In this document: piece after piece, positions 11,826 through 23,948 of the stretch | How positions within the stretch are numbered: the first letter of the stretch is position 1 | Layout: every line of letters begins with the position of its first letter | Assembly (NCBI GenBank): GCA_900155495.1 | Contig: FTLJ01000398.1 | Location: forward strand, 1 to 64,000 | DNA length: 64,000 nucleotides | Source: Porogramme epimiltina | Lineage: Eukaryota > Basidiomycota > Agaricomycetes > Polyporales > Polyporaceae | Direction of reading: 5' to 3' | Translations under genes and position numbers: made by a program | Notes under the pieces: generated by a model | Seen by the model: only the letters and a program-made list of their open reading frames with translations | Databases searched by the model: none | Told to the model about the DNA's origin: nothing

Positions 11826-12030
11826 CTGGAGGCGAGGACGCTCAGCCTCTAAGAAGATCTGGCCGTCAGTGATGGAGATAACCTAGAGATAGCGAAGTGT
11901 TCAACAAGTAGTCCAAGTATGAATACAAACCAGGACGTACGTTGGTCGGGATGCACGCAGGCACATCATTACCCTGAGTCTCGATGATAGGCAGGGCAGT
12001 AAGAGAGCCTCCACCCTCGTGGACGATGGT
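11826..12030 (-). pseudogene. Fragment of the mitochondrial ATP synthase F1 alpha-subunit gene
   Basis: On the minus strand, GGGSLTALPIIETQGNDV followed by an IPTN motif is the well-known segment of F1 alpha around the catalytic interface. It is followed by a GTACGT...CTCTAG intron of about 70 nt and then VISITDGQIFLEAE, the next alpha-subunit motif. Similarity stops after LEAE: the following frame (RPRLQSTV) is unlike the family, which continues LF..GIRPAINVG. Upstream residues (QMMTNYPTIVHE) also do not fit. It is therefore a gene fragment that kept its intron, copied as DNA rather than through mRNA. Two residues in the usual SAYIPTN motif are changed (PACIPTN). It cannot encode a working subunit. 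Confidence 0.75.
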
Positions 12031-13326
12031 TGGATAGTTGGTCATCATCTGCGCGTAGACGTCGTGGGCGTGTCGGACACGAAGCGAATGCGACATCAGC
12101 GACGAGCACGGGGAGGATGTATGAGGGACCGCGTACAACGGGGGTGCGTGTGACGTGGCACAAGATGAGTGACGAAGATACAATGCAGTAGCAACGACGT
12201 ATAAACTCACCAGGTTTGACGCGATGCAGAAATTGGAGAAGAGGAGTGTAGAGGGAGCCTGACCTTTGTTTCATGGAGAGGTTACATGTGCGGGTCGAGG
12301 TAGACGGGAATCGCAGGCGACTTGAGCGTTGAAGTGTGGACCTGTGAAGCAGCTAGTCAGAAATGGTGTATGAAAATGTGAAGAAATGAGAAAAGAAAGA
12401 CACCGGCTTGCGTCATGAATGGCGCAAAGGGGTGGATGGGAATGGGAGACAACAAGGGGGTAGACGGCGCGCACTTGAGCGTCGCGCTGGCGACATGCTC
12501 TGGCGCGCCAGTTTAGGGCCGGTTGCGCGAGACTTCGAGAATTGAGAGCGTATAAGCGCCCGCCGCGGCCAGCGAGAATACTGGCCTTCGCGAAGACACA
12601 TCTGTTAGAGGGATTGTGTTCTATACATGCGGGACGTTAGAGACGTCGGGAGAGGCCTTTTCAAAAAAATTGGCACTTATTCCAGGGCCGGCATCACTCG
12701 AGCGCTCGGTGGTATTCAGGAGCTGTGCCCTGCTGCTCTCGAGCATCCCGAGCACTCCTGAGCGCCAAGCGCCAGCTCCCAAGCACTAGGTAACCTGGCC
12801 CATCACTCCGGAGCAAATTGTTTTTTCCTGATGAATAGGAAGGCGTTGAATGGCAGAATGACCCGCCTTCCGTGCCGCAATTTGGTGCCGCGAAGATTGT
12901 TTTCGAGATCAGTGTCGGGGAGAAAGAGAAAGCAAGGACGGATCAGAAAACAAATTAGGGGGTGCGCCTACGCAATGTTCGCGCGACAGCCGCGGCGCGC
13001 CACGGGGGGTCGGCGTGGCAGTGTCCCACGGTTAGGGCGGTCGCCGAGAAAGGCCTGGCCTAGGGCCCACTCGACCCGTCCTCCCGCCGTCACGGGCGAG
13101 GGTGGGCGAGGGCGCGCAGAAGTGGGGGCCCTTCGCCTAACGCCTCGCTTGCACTTGCACACGCTTCTAGTTGCAAATTCCCCCGCTCCATCAGCGCACC
13201 AGACGCGCACCGAGCTCATATTACCGTTCATATGTGCTCGTCCGTCGCCTCCTCCGACAAAGGTGCCCCTATCACCCCACCTCCTCTCCGTTCGGGCGCG
13301 CGGGTCCTCCTCTTTCTTGGACTGCG
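12031..13326. other. Gene-poor stretch with the right CTCGAG-rich block
   Basis: CTCGAGC/GAGCACTC words recur at about 12695-12800 and may pair with the block at 11240-11405. From about 12960 to 13120 the sequence is very GC-rich, just upstream of the first DUF6534 gene, and probably includes its promoter. Frames here have no recognisable product. Confidence 0.4.
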
Positions 13327-15464
13327 ATGTCGTCCAACTCGACTTCCACCGTGGACCCCCTCGCCGCATTCCCCCATATCCCTGTGGATAACACTCTGGG
13401 GGCATGGCTGATCGGGGTCTGCATTAGTTTCCTGTAAGTGCACGCGTGTTCGTTCAACCTTTTTTTCGCTGACGCGCATGATTATCTGTAGTCTCAATGG
13501 GATGCTATTCCACCAAGCATTCCGCTATTATCACAACTTCACAAAGGATCGAATGGTCCTGAAGGTTTGGGTACGAACATTTTCGCCTATTCCCCTCGCT
13601 ACTTCTATCTAACAGCTCTCGGGACATAGGTTGCGGCTGTAGTGTACGTCTGTCATCGCACAACGCAGACATTCGTATTCTAATATCTGAACAGCGTGCT
13701 TGAAACTTTCACTACGACCCTCATTTTGCATACCGCGTATGTCTGCCCTTATGTAGCGTTACCATCGATGTTCACAGGCTTATCGTTCGCAGATACTTTT
13801 ACCTGGTCACTCAGTACTGGGAACCTACTTACTTCTTCCTCCAACCGACCGTGTGGTGAGCATGACTTCTCAACCTTTTGACCACCCCCTCACCTCGTTC
13901 CAGGTCTCTCAACGTGAGCAGCGACTGGTATCGCGTCCTTGCGCGAGAACTGATCTTTCATCCCGTGTTCAGGTGTTGCCTATCCCTGGGGTGAGAGTGA
14001 TAGCGTTTCTTCAGGCAGCCATTTAGTACTCACGCATGCTTATGACCGCAGTCATTAGCAGCATTTGTTTCCCAGAGGTTGGTGCTTCTAATACTTCGTA
14101 GAATATTCTTTTCTGACCCCTTTCCGAGGATAGTTTCTTCGCACGTCGTGTGTGGATGAGTAAGCACCCGGTCTTCGGAGGAGATTCAGCCGCGGACGCC
14201 CCTGACTGATTTTACGCTTGCACAGTTGCGCCAAAGTTCAGGCTCGTTGTCAGCGTTGCAGTGAGTTCTGTGATTACAGCCCCTAACGCTATGCTGACAT
14301 CGTGGGTATATAGATGATATTAATCTTCGGCAACGTCTGTAAGTGACATGCACGTATGGGCGTTGTAACGACTAATTACCGTCTACTGTCATCCAAAGGC
14401 TGCTTCACTGGTGAGGATACTTTTGTCTGGGCTAGTGCGCTGATAGCTCAAGGTGTCTTGGACAGCGCTCTCTGTGACAATGTTCAACTCGGCCAACCTC
14501 ACCGACTGGCTAAAGTATTCGGTAAGCGACCTCTCTTCGTGTCTCTCGAATCCTCACCAACACCCACCCTATAGTGGCTCGCCACGCTAGGCTCCGCAAT
14601 CCAAATGACTGGCGACTTGACTATTAGTGCAACACTCATCTACGTTTTGAACACGAGTCGCACTGGAATTGCAAAGTAAGGTTTCAGAGTTTCTCTGCGA
14701 GACGCGATCTTACACAGGTTGATCGCAGGACGGACTCGATTGTGGACGCCATCGTCACCTATTCCGTCAGCACCGGTGTCGTCACTTGGTAAGATCGCCG
14801 GTACAATTCACGCCTTTGGCCGAAGCTCATTCTAGATATGCAGCATTGTGCACGTCGTAAATCTCCTATTCGTGAGTGAACTAATGTTCGCGGATTTGGG
14901 GAGAGCGACAACTAAGAACTTCATGTGCAGTCTATCAAGGAGCCCGACAATCTCATCTACGCCGCGTTCTCTTGCGTGCTCACGAAATGTATGCTCCCAC
15001 TATATTCCTGTCGGCCTGATGAGTTGTATTGACTTGCGTATGCAGTGTACGCAAATGCGTTCCTCGTCGCGTAAGTACTTGTGAACTTCTTGCAGGCCGA
15101 CGGGAATGCTCACCTTGTCTATACAGGCTCAATTCGCGTAAATCCCTCGGTATTCTCGGAGGATCAAACGAGATTTCCCAGCCTCCGACGAGCCTCGGCG
15201 GGGCGCGAGGGCGCGGCCCCACCTTCGGCGGTCCGGTTGTACGTCCCCTCTCTCCGCGCGCCCAGCACACGGCCGGCATCTGACCGCCCGCACCAGCAGC
15301 TCCACACGACGAACTCTCAGCCTACCGCGCTCGAGCTTAAGGTCGTCACCGTCACTGAGACGACGATGGACAACGAGGAGCTGTATGGCCAGCACCACTC
15401 GCAGCACGCCGTGTACAAGCGCGCGTCGCGCGACATCGACGCGGACAACATCCTCACGCCCTGA
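13327..15464 (+). CDS. DUF6534 multi-pass membrane protein, copy 1
   Basis: This is an integral membrane protein of the basidiomycete DUF6534 family, which is predicted to have about seven helices; function is unknown. The gene is split into at least a dozen small exons. Exon 1 (13327 to about 13432) encodes MSSNSTSTVDPL and DNTLGAWLIGVCISFLL. Then come NGMLFHQAFRYYHNFTKD, VLETFTTTLILHTA, YFYLVTQYWEPTYFFLQPTV, SLAAFVSQ with FFARRVWM, and APKFRLVVSVA. Next are the helix with GSAIQMTGDLTISATLIYVL, the conserved TDSIVDAIVTYSVSTGV, PDNLIYAAFSCVLTK, and YANAFLVALNSRKSL. These follow the family order exactly. After NSRKSL the frame ends at a different stop than the likely tail ELKVVTVTETTMDNEELYG ending ILTP at 15464, so a frame slip or an unseen intron lies near 15150-15280. 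Confidence 0.8.
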
Positions 15465-16175
15465 GGCTTATTCTCCGGGCCCCGCGCTCCCTCCGCGCGC
15501 GCGGGGGCTCCTCTCGTCCGAGCACTTCGCACGGCGTCCATTCCTTAGTGTACCCGTACGACCGCGCGTACGGCTCCGCCCCGCCCGTGCACGGTGATGT
15601 TATAGAATTCGCAGGGGCGAAGAGCACCGGTAGACTGCCACGTATTCTAGACGCGGACCAGCTTCATCGGCTCCCCGCGTGCCTCGCCAGGCTGGTCACG
15701 GTCTCGAGCCGGGCCCAGGTAGCCGGTCCCATATGGGGTTGTAGGATTAGGCACGCGTTTGGTAGAAAACTTGCTCCGGAGGCCCGGTGCGGCCGCGGGA
15801 TCGCGACGAAATCGGATTATTCCGGCGACGTGTCCGCGGCGATCGCGGAGGGGGCTTTGATTTAGTATATACTTATTGTAGCCGCTGTCTAGCGCTTTAT
15901 ACGGTATACCTTACATATTGACATGTAGTCGCTTCCGAATAGAACGCTTCTTTGGGAGGAGCAGCCCTGCACACTGGATTGACGTGAATGGTTTCGACTG
16001 CCATAAGAATCACGAAGTGAGGGAGTGTGGAACGAGTGTATAAGTACAGCATAGGAGCAAAGTACAACCTTGTTACATATAACCCAAGAAGGAAGTCCTA
16101 GTGCCTTCTAGAGAAGATGACGTTGCAGCGACTAACCACGCCACTAAGTAGACCCCGGTCTACCCAGACGGCGGT
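15465..16175. other. Intergenic between convergent DUF6534 genes
   Basis: No domain or RNA feature is seen. The two flanking genes converge here, so it should hold both 3' ends. Confidence 0.4.
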
Positions 16176-18527
16176 CTACACCATCGCATCAGCCGGAACA
16201 TACCCCTGAGCCCCGTGCAATGATTCGCAATTGCGCGCTGAGCCTCCTATCGGCGCTAAGTGGATAATACGAGAGGAGTCGGAGCGCCCTGGGGACTCTG
16301 GCAAGCGCTGCGCGCAACGTCGCGGGCGGCCGATCCGATCAGTTTCGTCCGATGCAAACGCAGGACATAGGATGCTCACCGGAAATCCGGGGGATAGGGG
16401 CGCGTCGAACGTGTAGCGCACGTCCTTGCGCGCGGAGCTCATCCGCGCGCTCGGGGGGACGCTCCCTATCATCGTGACGCTGGGAAAGGACGAGGGCGGG
16501 GTGTGTGTCCACCGCGTGTCGGTGTCGAACCTCGAGCGGAGGACGAGAGACCGGCGTGCGTTGAGTCTGTGGAACATTGGGGTCGGTTGTTCATCAGTGA
16601 CCACTAAGACAGAGATGGAGGGATCAAGACGTACGCAGCTAAGATGGAATTCGCGTACACTGTGAGATGGTCAGCGCTAGAAGGGGTCCACTGAGGAAGG
16701 CGCGCTACGTACGCTTGGTGCATACAATGCCCAATGCGGCGTATATCAGATTGTTCGGGAATAGGAGCGTCTGCGAGGATCATGATATCAGTCTTGGACT
16801 GCAATACGATGGAGGGGATGGGGCGGAACACACAAAGACGAAGAAGAGGCAGTTCATGATCCTAGAATGCAAGCAGTTTAACCGACTGGACATACAAGCT
16901 ACGATGCACGATGCTCGTACGTAGTCAAGAGACCTACGCAAGAACGCATTGTACTCAGTTTAATTCGGGAAGTGGGTACTGCGCAAAAGGACACACACCT
17001 GTGTTGAGGCTGTACATCATCAGGGTGTCGACCACGGTGTCCAAGCTAAGCAATAAGTAAACAGATGTCAGTACCGCAGAGGAAGGTCGTAACCGCAGCA
17101 ACAAACTTGGCAGATATCTACCGACTTTTTGGCTCCAGTACGGCTGTGCCGCAAGACCATGACAAGAATGCTCGTCAAGATGATGTCCCCAGCGATGCCC
17201 AACGCGGCACCTACAGCGACCATCCACTGTTTAAGTTGACAAAAACATCTGTAAGGAGGACGTAGACGGAGGGAACTGAAGAATGAACACACCGTGTATT
17301 GCTCGAAGTCCAAGAGCAGTTTATGCCGCCACCTGACACATCGCCGACTTTAACGAGACGACACAACACCGGGCGCCGTAGTACGTACGCTTCCCTGGTC
17401 GCAGCTGATAGCAAATATCGTCAAGATGCGAATCTGGCCACGGGGGTGCGACGGATCTCACCACAGAAAAGGCCTGAATGGCGACAAGATTGTGTCAGAG
17501 AGGTTTCCGCGGTGTATGGTTCGGCTAACCTAGTTCGCCCAGCAAGAACGCGCACTATATCTCCATGTTAGCTAGAATTATGTGTATGTGGGTGGGAGCA
17601 CCTACAGCAACCACCACCAAAACACGGTAATAGTGGGTTCCAACTAGTTAAATGGCGATGAGATTAGCTACAAGGCACACTAGAAGGGGAACGTACGGAG
17701 AAACACGCGGCGGGCGAAGAAGCTGCAAGTAACGTAACGGTTGAGCTTCCGTTGCCACCACAATCACGAGAACGTCAACGTACCACTGTGAGGTAAATAT
17801 AGTAGCCCCCTGTGGACGGTGAACAATGGGTCATCTTGAGTGCTGTTCTGCGGAACTGCGGATTGGAGGTGCACTAACCGATGTTATCAAGAGAAGCTAA
17901 GTGTTTTAAGTGAGAACGTAGATCGAATGGAGGAGTGGAGGACATACGTTGAGAGACCTTTGATGCGAGAAATTGTCAGCGCGTACATAACTAATGAACG
18001 CATAACCGGCAACATACCATAAGCCTGTTATGAGGGCTTCGGGCCGGCCGTAGTCGGTGATGAGTTTGGTGTAGCTTTGATACATCGCATGAGGACCAAC
18101 GACGGGCGATCATAGACGAAGAACACACCAAAGGTGTGAACAAATAAAAATATGAAAAGTTTCCAGGGCACTGTAAGGCGGAATATGATCAATACCCTGA
18201 AGTGTCGGGGTATGCACCCTCAAGCCGACGCACAGAACGGCAAACACCTGTCCTTAGGAACGTTAGTTATCGGATCACATATATGTACTAGAGACTTACG
18301 TATGTTTTGAGCCACCAGCTGTCATCTGGATACAGGCGGAAGTATCTGTATATTTGATGGACCACTAGCCCGTACAATCTGCACAACGGAGGACGAATGA
18401 ACGAAGTCATTGTTTAGCCAGCTTAGGAGTATGTGGGGTTGACTCACCCCATCCCGAGGAGGGTACCAACGAACACCGCACCATAAGTGTTGTCCAGCGA
18501 GGGCTTCGCGAAATCGGGGGAAAACAT
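16176..18527 (-). CDS. DUF6534 multi-pass membrane protein, copy 2
   Basis: This is an intron-rich minus-strand gene of the same family as copy 1. The first exon begins MFSPDFAKPSLDNTYGAVFV and continues GTLLGMG. The second gives LYGLVVHQIYRYFRLYPDDS followed by WWLKTYV, the family's signature at the end of helix 1. Later exons include WMVAVGAALGIAGDIILTSI, LVMVLRHSRTGAKKS, DTVVDTLMMYSLNTG, LLFPNNLIYAALGIVCTK and VYANSILA. The last is LNARRSLVLRSRFDTDTRW, running to a hydrophilic, presumably cytoplasmic tail of about 120 residues with a stop at 16176. I chose Met 18527 because it directly precedes the family start. It is paralogous and parallel to the next gene upstream. Confidence 0.75.
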
Positions 18528-20689
18528 AGGCGCTAGAGGTAGCGAGTCCGAGCGTAGCGATGTTTGCCCTCGGGGGGGACGAGCGGCATTGTTCAGAGGG
18601 GGCTTCGAAGCTATAAGTAGTGCCCTTGCCCTATAGAAGCTGAAGTGTATGATCGGTGCCACTTCGAAGAATAGAATGTGGCCCAGTGAGAACGTCGAGG
18701 CAGTTGCCCTATGGCATCGAAGTCCTGCGGTGGCAGCTCCGGAGACCGGCTTGATGACAGGCACAGGCATCGACCGACTTTTTCGCATCTGAGATGCCCC
18801 GGCTTGCAGATGAGCCCTGAGTGGCGATCCACCGGAGAAATCGTCTGGGTCTTGAAGCTTGAGGTATCATTTGAGATGAACGGAAGTGGCTTCAAGTTGG
18901 CATGGAGCGGGGAACGTGCTGTTAACTTGAATGTCGGCACATGCATACTGGCGAGTATTAAGGCGCTTACGCACATAAACACAGCACGAAGATGGAGAAC
19001 TTACACGAGATGGAAGCGGTAGAGCTGCGCACATTACAGCTGTGAACAGATTCCGACAGAAAGCTCAGAACCGTCGTGGCTCCTGCCAAGACGCGGAAGC
19101 GCAGGAGGGCCGCAAATACCAGCTCACGTGAGATTTGATCGGGCGCCAGGGATCCAGGCGGCGACTCTCGGCGGCTGACATGGCAATTTCCCAACAAGTT
19201 GCTACATTAACTTCCAGCAGAACATGTTCGCAGCCCAGAGAACGTGTCGCAGCAAGGCATCGATTAACACAGAATATCAGGGGAAGGCGATCTTGATGGT
19301 CGAAGCAGGAAGAGTTGTGCGCAAATTTTTCAAGTTTCACGATTGCCAATTCCGAAGATACACTAGCTTTGGATGCACAGCGTAAGCACTGCTAATGCCA
19401 ACCTTTGTTTCCGTGTGGAATAGAGTGCAGTCAGCTAACTATAACTACTCGACAAGGTTTGTTTGACTTCGTATACGCCTAAGGGCTCTCGTCGGTGGAT
19501 GTCTAGAACTTCGATCAAGAGAGAATGCCCCTGGAAGATAGCCTGAGACCGTGAGGTTCTACCCTTGAATGATAGGGGCCTCTATGAATGGCACGCTTGA
19601 GGTCGTCTTCTTCTGGACGGACAGACGTTTCGTTCGCCATGGAACACCAGATCTAAGCGGTCACTCTCGGGTCAAACTCTACCATGGTCTACTCCACGGG
19701 AGTCCCGCGCTGCACCTTCGCCGCATTCTCTACGGCGCATTTTAAACGGTGCCACAATATGACCTTCTGCGGCATGAATGATGTAAAACCACAGTGAATC
19801 CTATTAGGCTGTGAGTCAATGTGTGTGCGCCTGGATCCAAAGAACTGATTGACATTCCTCTGGTCTTCCCACCTCAAGCCCGCGTTACCCACGCCCCCTC
19901 CCCGCAATTGAGAGGAACACCCTGGTTCTCGAGAATGTGGTCATTATCACCGCCAGGGGGGCGAAGTAGTGTTGGGCAGGCCTCCGTTGACGCCTTCCCC
20001 TCTACTAGTAGCTTCTTTCCTATAGTGGTGTAGTACTTTCGAGTTGCCGTGTCAGGCGCGGCTTCGCTCCGCCTGTTAATTCCGCTGCTTCTTATAGAAT
20101 ACAAGGGACAGGCGGTGCATCCACGCGACACTATGTTCGACGATAGACCTCCGAAGTTGTTGCCCCTATGTGTACCTTATTCAGATCGCCAGCGACCGCA
20201 GAGACCCCCCTGTGCTTTAGGGTTATGCTAGCTGTTTATGCCCTCGGTCGCGGTACCTGTCGACTCAGTTCACAGCAGTTATGGCTGTGAAGGACGCTGC
20301 GAAGTTGTGGGTCTGGCTGCTGGCATCGTTGTCGTGCACTCGCCACGATATTCCTCTGGAACTACCTAAACCAGACAGCAGGCGTAGTCTTCTACATGTC
20401 GTCGACCGTTTTCACATAATGATTCTCTGTAAGGAGTGTGGGCACTGTGGATTTGTATGAGAACCGGACTAAATATTCTCTGCTGATAGTGGGGCAAGTG
20501 CTGTGAGGATGTAACAAGAGAGTGTGCAGATATCGTAGGGCTACAGGTTTCGACGCGAATGTGTCCGTGCTACAGTATGACAATATCAATTTGGGCCTAA
20601 AGTCCCAAATGGCAAGAGGGAATCATCGGGTATCAGGGCCACAGAACACGCGGCCGACCTCTCTGCAACAGAGAGGCTCTACACTGCCG
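18528..20689. other. Intergenic spacer in the DUF6534 tandem pair
   Basis: About 2.1 kb separates the two tandem paralogues. The first few hundred bases (18590-18730) resemble the region upstream of copy 3 (about 23150-23220), with shared words near CCCTATGGCATCGAAGTC and GGCTCTATGGCGTCGAACAG. The duplicated unit may therefore include promoter sequence. The rest holds only short frames without domains. Confidence 0.4.
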
Positions 20690-23021
20690 TTACAACGGGC
20701 GCATCCCTGTAGGACCACTCGTGGTAGCCCTGAGGGGTGTGCCGCGTCGAAGAGGACAGGTGCAGAGGGCGAGGGTACGGCGAGCGTCCGACAGGTGAGA
20801 AGTCAGGGGAGCGCTGTGAGCCATCCCACCGCGGGCGGCCTCGCAGTCAGTTTCAGACCGAACAGAATTCGGAGCTCGGCGACTCACCGGATTGCCGGGG
20901 CTCAGAAGCGCGTCAGACGCGCCGCGCATGTGGGTCCGCGCGGAACTCCGATTTGTCCGCATGCCAGGGGGCGCGCTCCCTATGAGCGTGGTGCTCACGC
21001 TGGGGAGAGGCGAGAGCGGGACGTGGACCCATTGTCCGTCCATGTTGTATTTCGCGCGCAGGACGAGGGAGCGGCGCGCGTTGAGTCTAACATGGGTATC
21101 AATCAACTGTGAGTGGTTTGGGGTGGATCGAAGGTGATGAAGACGCACGCTGCCAAGAGAGAGTTCGCGTACACTATGGTGATATCAGGGTTGGGAAAGA
21201 TGGGAACGAATGTGGACGCTACGTACACTTTGTGCATATGATGCCGAACGCGGCATATATGAGATTGTCGGGGTACAACAATGTCTATCGAGTTAGATGG
21301 TCGCAGTATCAGCTAGCGCAAACATAAAAACAGAGAGAAGACGTACGAAGGCGAAGAACAAACAGTTTACAATCCTAGGACGTGGACAGATTAGATTCTT
21401 GATAAATAAGCTGTAATTATGTCTTACGTGGTCACAAGCCCTAAGTTGGAGAACGGAGCAAAGTTAGTTGGGATGTGGAGTGGAAAACGATCACGTACCA
21501 GTGTTAATGCTGTACTGCATCAGGATATCGACCACGGTGTCCAAGCTAGGCGTAGCAGAAGGTGAGGTTAGTACCCTCGATAAGGTGATACCACGGGGCG
21601 AGTCTTCGCGTACTTCTTCGCGCCAGTGCGACTGTTCCGCAGGACGGTGATGAGCACGCTCGTCAAGATGGTGTCCCCCGCAATGCTAAGAGCTGCGCCT
21701 ATGGCAATCATCCACTGTTCGAAGGCCACGAACGGTGTCTATGAGAAGTCTATTCAATGCTGGCACATATAAGTTGGTGACGTACTGTATAATTCTGGAA
21801 TGTCGCCAGCTGAGCATGACGATACCTGAGTAAAAAGGATTTCTTGTGAGACACTATCATCTTTGATGTGACAGAACTCACCCTTCCACGCTTGCAGCTA
21901 GAATTACGGGATGTTGAAGTAAGTTCATTGAGGGCAATGTGTGAAGAAGCTTACCGCACAAGAAGCCTGAGTTCGGTAGATGTCAGTGAGCGGTGCGGCT
22001 TTAATCACGCTGAACTGACCTAGCCCTCCCAACATGAAGATTAACTATCATAATGAAATCAGCTGTGATTGCGCGTAGAACGATTTGAGATACTCACTGC
22101 AAGCGCCACGAGAATACGGTAGAAGGTCTTTCCCACTGAGTACACGTCAGGCAGGTGGGAGGAGGTAGTCTGATATCAAGCTCACTGAGGAACACGCGCC
22201 GCACAAAGAAGCTGTAGGTAGCGTTACTAATGAACTTAGTTCCTCGACAGCTTAAGGTAGGCGGCTTACCATTGCGACACGAATATAATAACCCCCTGAT
22301 TGTCGGTTTGGGCCGGCCATCAATGAAACTGTAAACTAGATTGCCACGAGTAGACTGACCGATGTTCCTGAAAGAAGCTGGATATCCTTTGTTAGCGTGA
22401 AGTAGGATTTGATGGCGAATGACATACATTCAGAGACCTTTGATAAGGGTTCCGTTAGAACGTAGAAGGTGGCCAGTTAACGGGCATCTGTACACTTACC
22501 ACGTTGATTTTTGAAGCCTTTCTGGGTGGTCGTATCCAGTGACGAGTTTGTCATAGCTGAGGTTGACATCGGATGTGAACAATGTCTATATGGCACTGGG
22601 GATAAAACGTACCAGGTATGTGCACAAATCAACATGTGGAAGGTTTCGAGAGCCCTGTAAGGATCCTTATCAGGGCCCAGAGGAGGATGTGCATGCCTAT
22701 GAGCCGACTCACACTACGGTCGCAACCTATAGGTCAGAAATCAACATCGGGAACAACGCAGAGAGAGATAATACCAAGACTTACATATATTTTCAACCAA
22801 ACACTGTCTTCTGGATACAGACGAAAATATCTGTACGTTTGGTGGACTACGATCCCGAAGAGCCTGCGCAACGGATCAGTGGGTATGAAGTATAGGAATA
22901 TAAGGAGCACTCACCCCATCCCAAGGAAGGAACCGATAAACAGAGCCCCAAAAGTATCATCCAAAGAAGTACTCACAGCGTCGGGGGGGAATGGCAGTGG
23001 CGATGGCGGTGGAACTTCCAT
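20690..23021 (-). CDS. DUF6534 multi-pass membrane protein, copy 3
   Basis: This is the tandem paralogue of copy 2, with the same exon order. Exon 1 starts MEVPPPSPLPFPPDAV and continues STSLDDTFGALFIGSFLGMG. Exon 2 gives FGIVVHQTYRYFRLYPEDS and VWLK. Later exons give QWMIAIGAALSIAGDTILTS, VLITVLRNSRTGAKK, LDTVVDILMQYSINTG and PDNLIYAAFGIICTK. The last exon is LNARRSLVLRAKYNMDGQW with a long hydrophilic tail. Stop at 20690 gives the longest tail. The tail differs from copy 2 after about 45 residues, while the membrane core stays conserved. Confidence 0.72.
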
Positions 23022-23948
23022 GTTCACTGGCTGTTGGACAAGGGGAGAGTGGGTGTCATCACTCAGAGGACGGACTCGCGGAGGCTCCCTCCTATAACGA
23101 ACCCTTGTACTTGGTCCGAGCGGAACAGACGAAGGGGCTGGGCAATCATCACATAGAAGGGAAGATGGGCCGTGGCTAGAGGCAGGGCCTCACAGGAGAT
23201 GGCTCTATGGCGTCGAACAGTGGTTGTGTTGATGTGCACAGGTACTACCGACGAAACCGCACACTCACGAGATGCTACTTTGGTAGCGAGGTGCGGTAAG
23301 AGATGTCCGTGGCCGTGGCGTACTCGTGGACGTTGACTAATTTTGAGTGCTACAAATGAGAAGAAGAGAAGCAGATGCTGACGTTTGGAAATTTTCAAGT
23401 TGAGCATGCTTGCGGCGTCTCTTCAGCAAAACGCAGATGAATGACGTGTTACAATCTCCCCAGGATGATCGGATAGATTCAGCCGGCTTGAAAATGGTAC
23501 AAAGACACGTCGGGACCTCCCGCGTCCAAAGTTGTGGGGATGTTCGTTGAATGTTGAACTTTTGAATGTTGAACATCGGAGGTTACCGCCAAGGCCCGAG
23601 CTGCGGAGACACGCCGCATTTGCGTAAGATCGGATCGGGGGCGATCGGAGGATGGCCAGGCTTGGCGGCAAATGCAGTTGACCCATCTAGCGACTTGTCC
23701 GCAACCCCAACACATCCACTCCAGCTGGAAGAACTCAAGGTAAAGTCTGTGCATTGTCGCGTTTCATAGCTCACCTTTTACGCCCGGCATTCTCGCGCAG
23801 TAGACAACCGCCTGTGGCTCCCAGTTAAATCGCCTTCTGTGGGTCGGCGCAACCATCCGAAGAGGTCGGTGCCTGCAATTTTGTGGAGATCCGAGACGGA
23901 GGACCACTCTCGCCGATAGTACTTAGCTCAAAACTTTGTCAGAGCAAC
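23022..23948. other. Divergent promoter region, copy 3 DUF6534 / BioF-like gene
   Basis: No gene is supported. A short direct repeat, GAATGTTGAACTTTTGAATG and onwards (about 23547-23574), contains the unit GAATGTTGAAC twice. The region separates two divergent genes and should carry both promoters. Confidence 0.4.
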
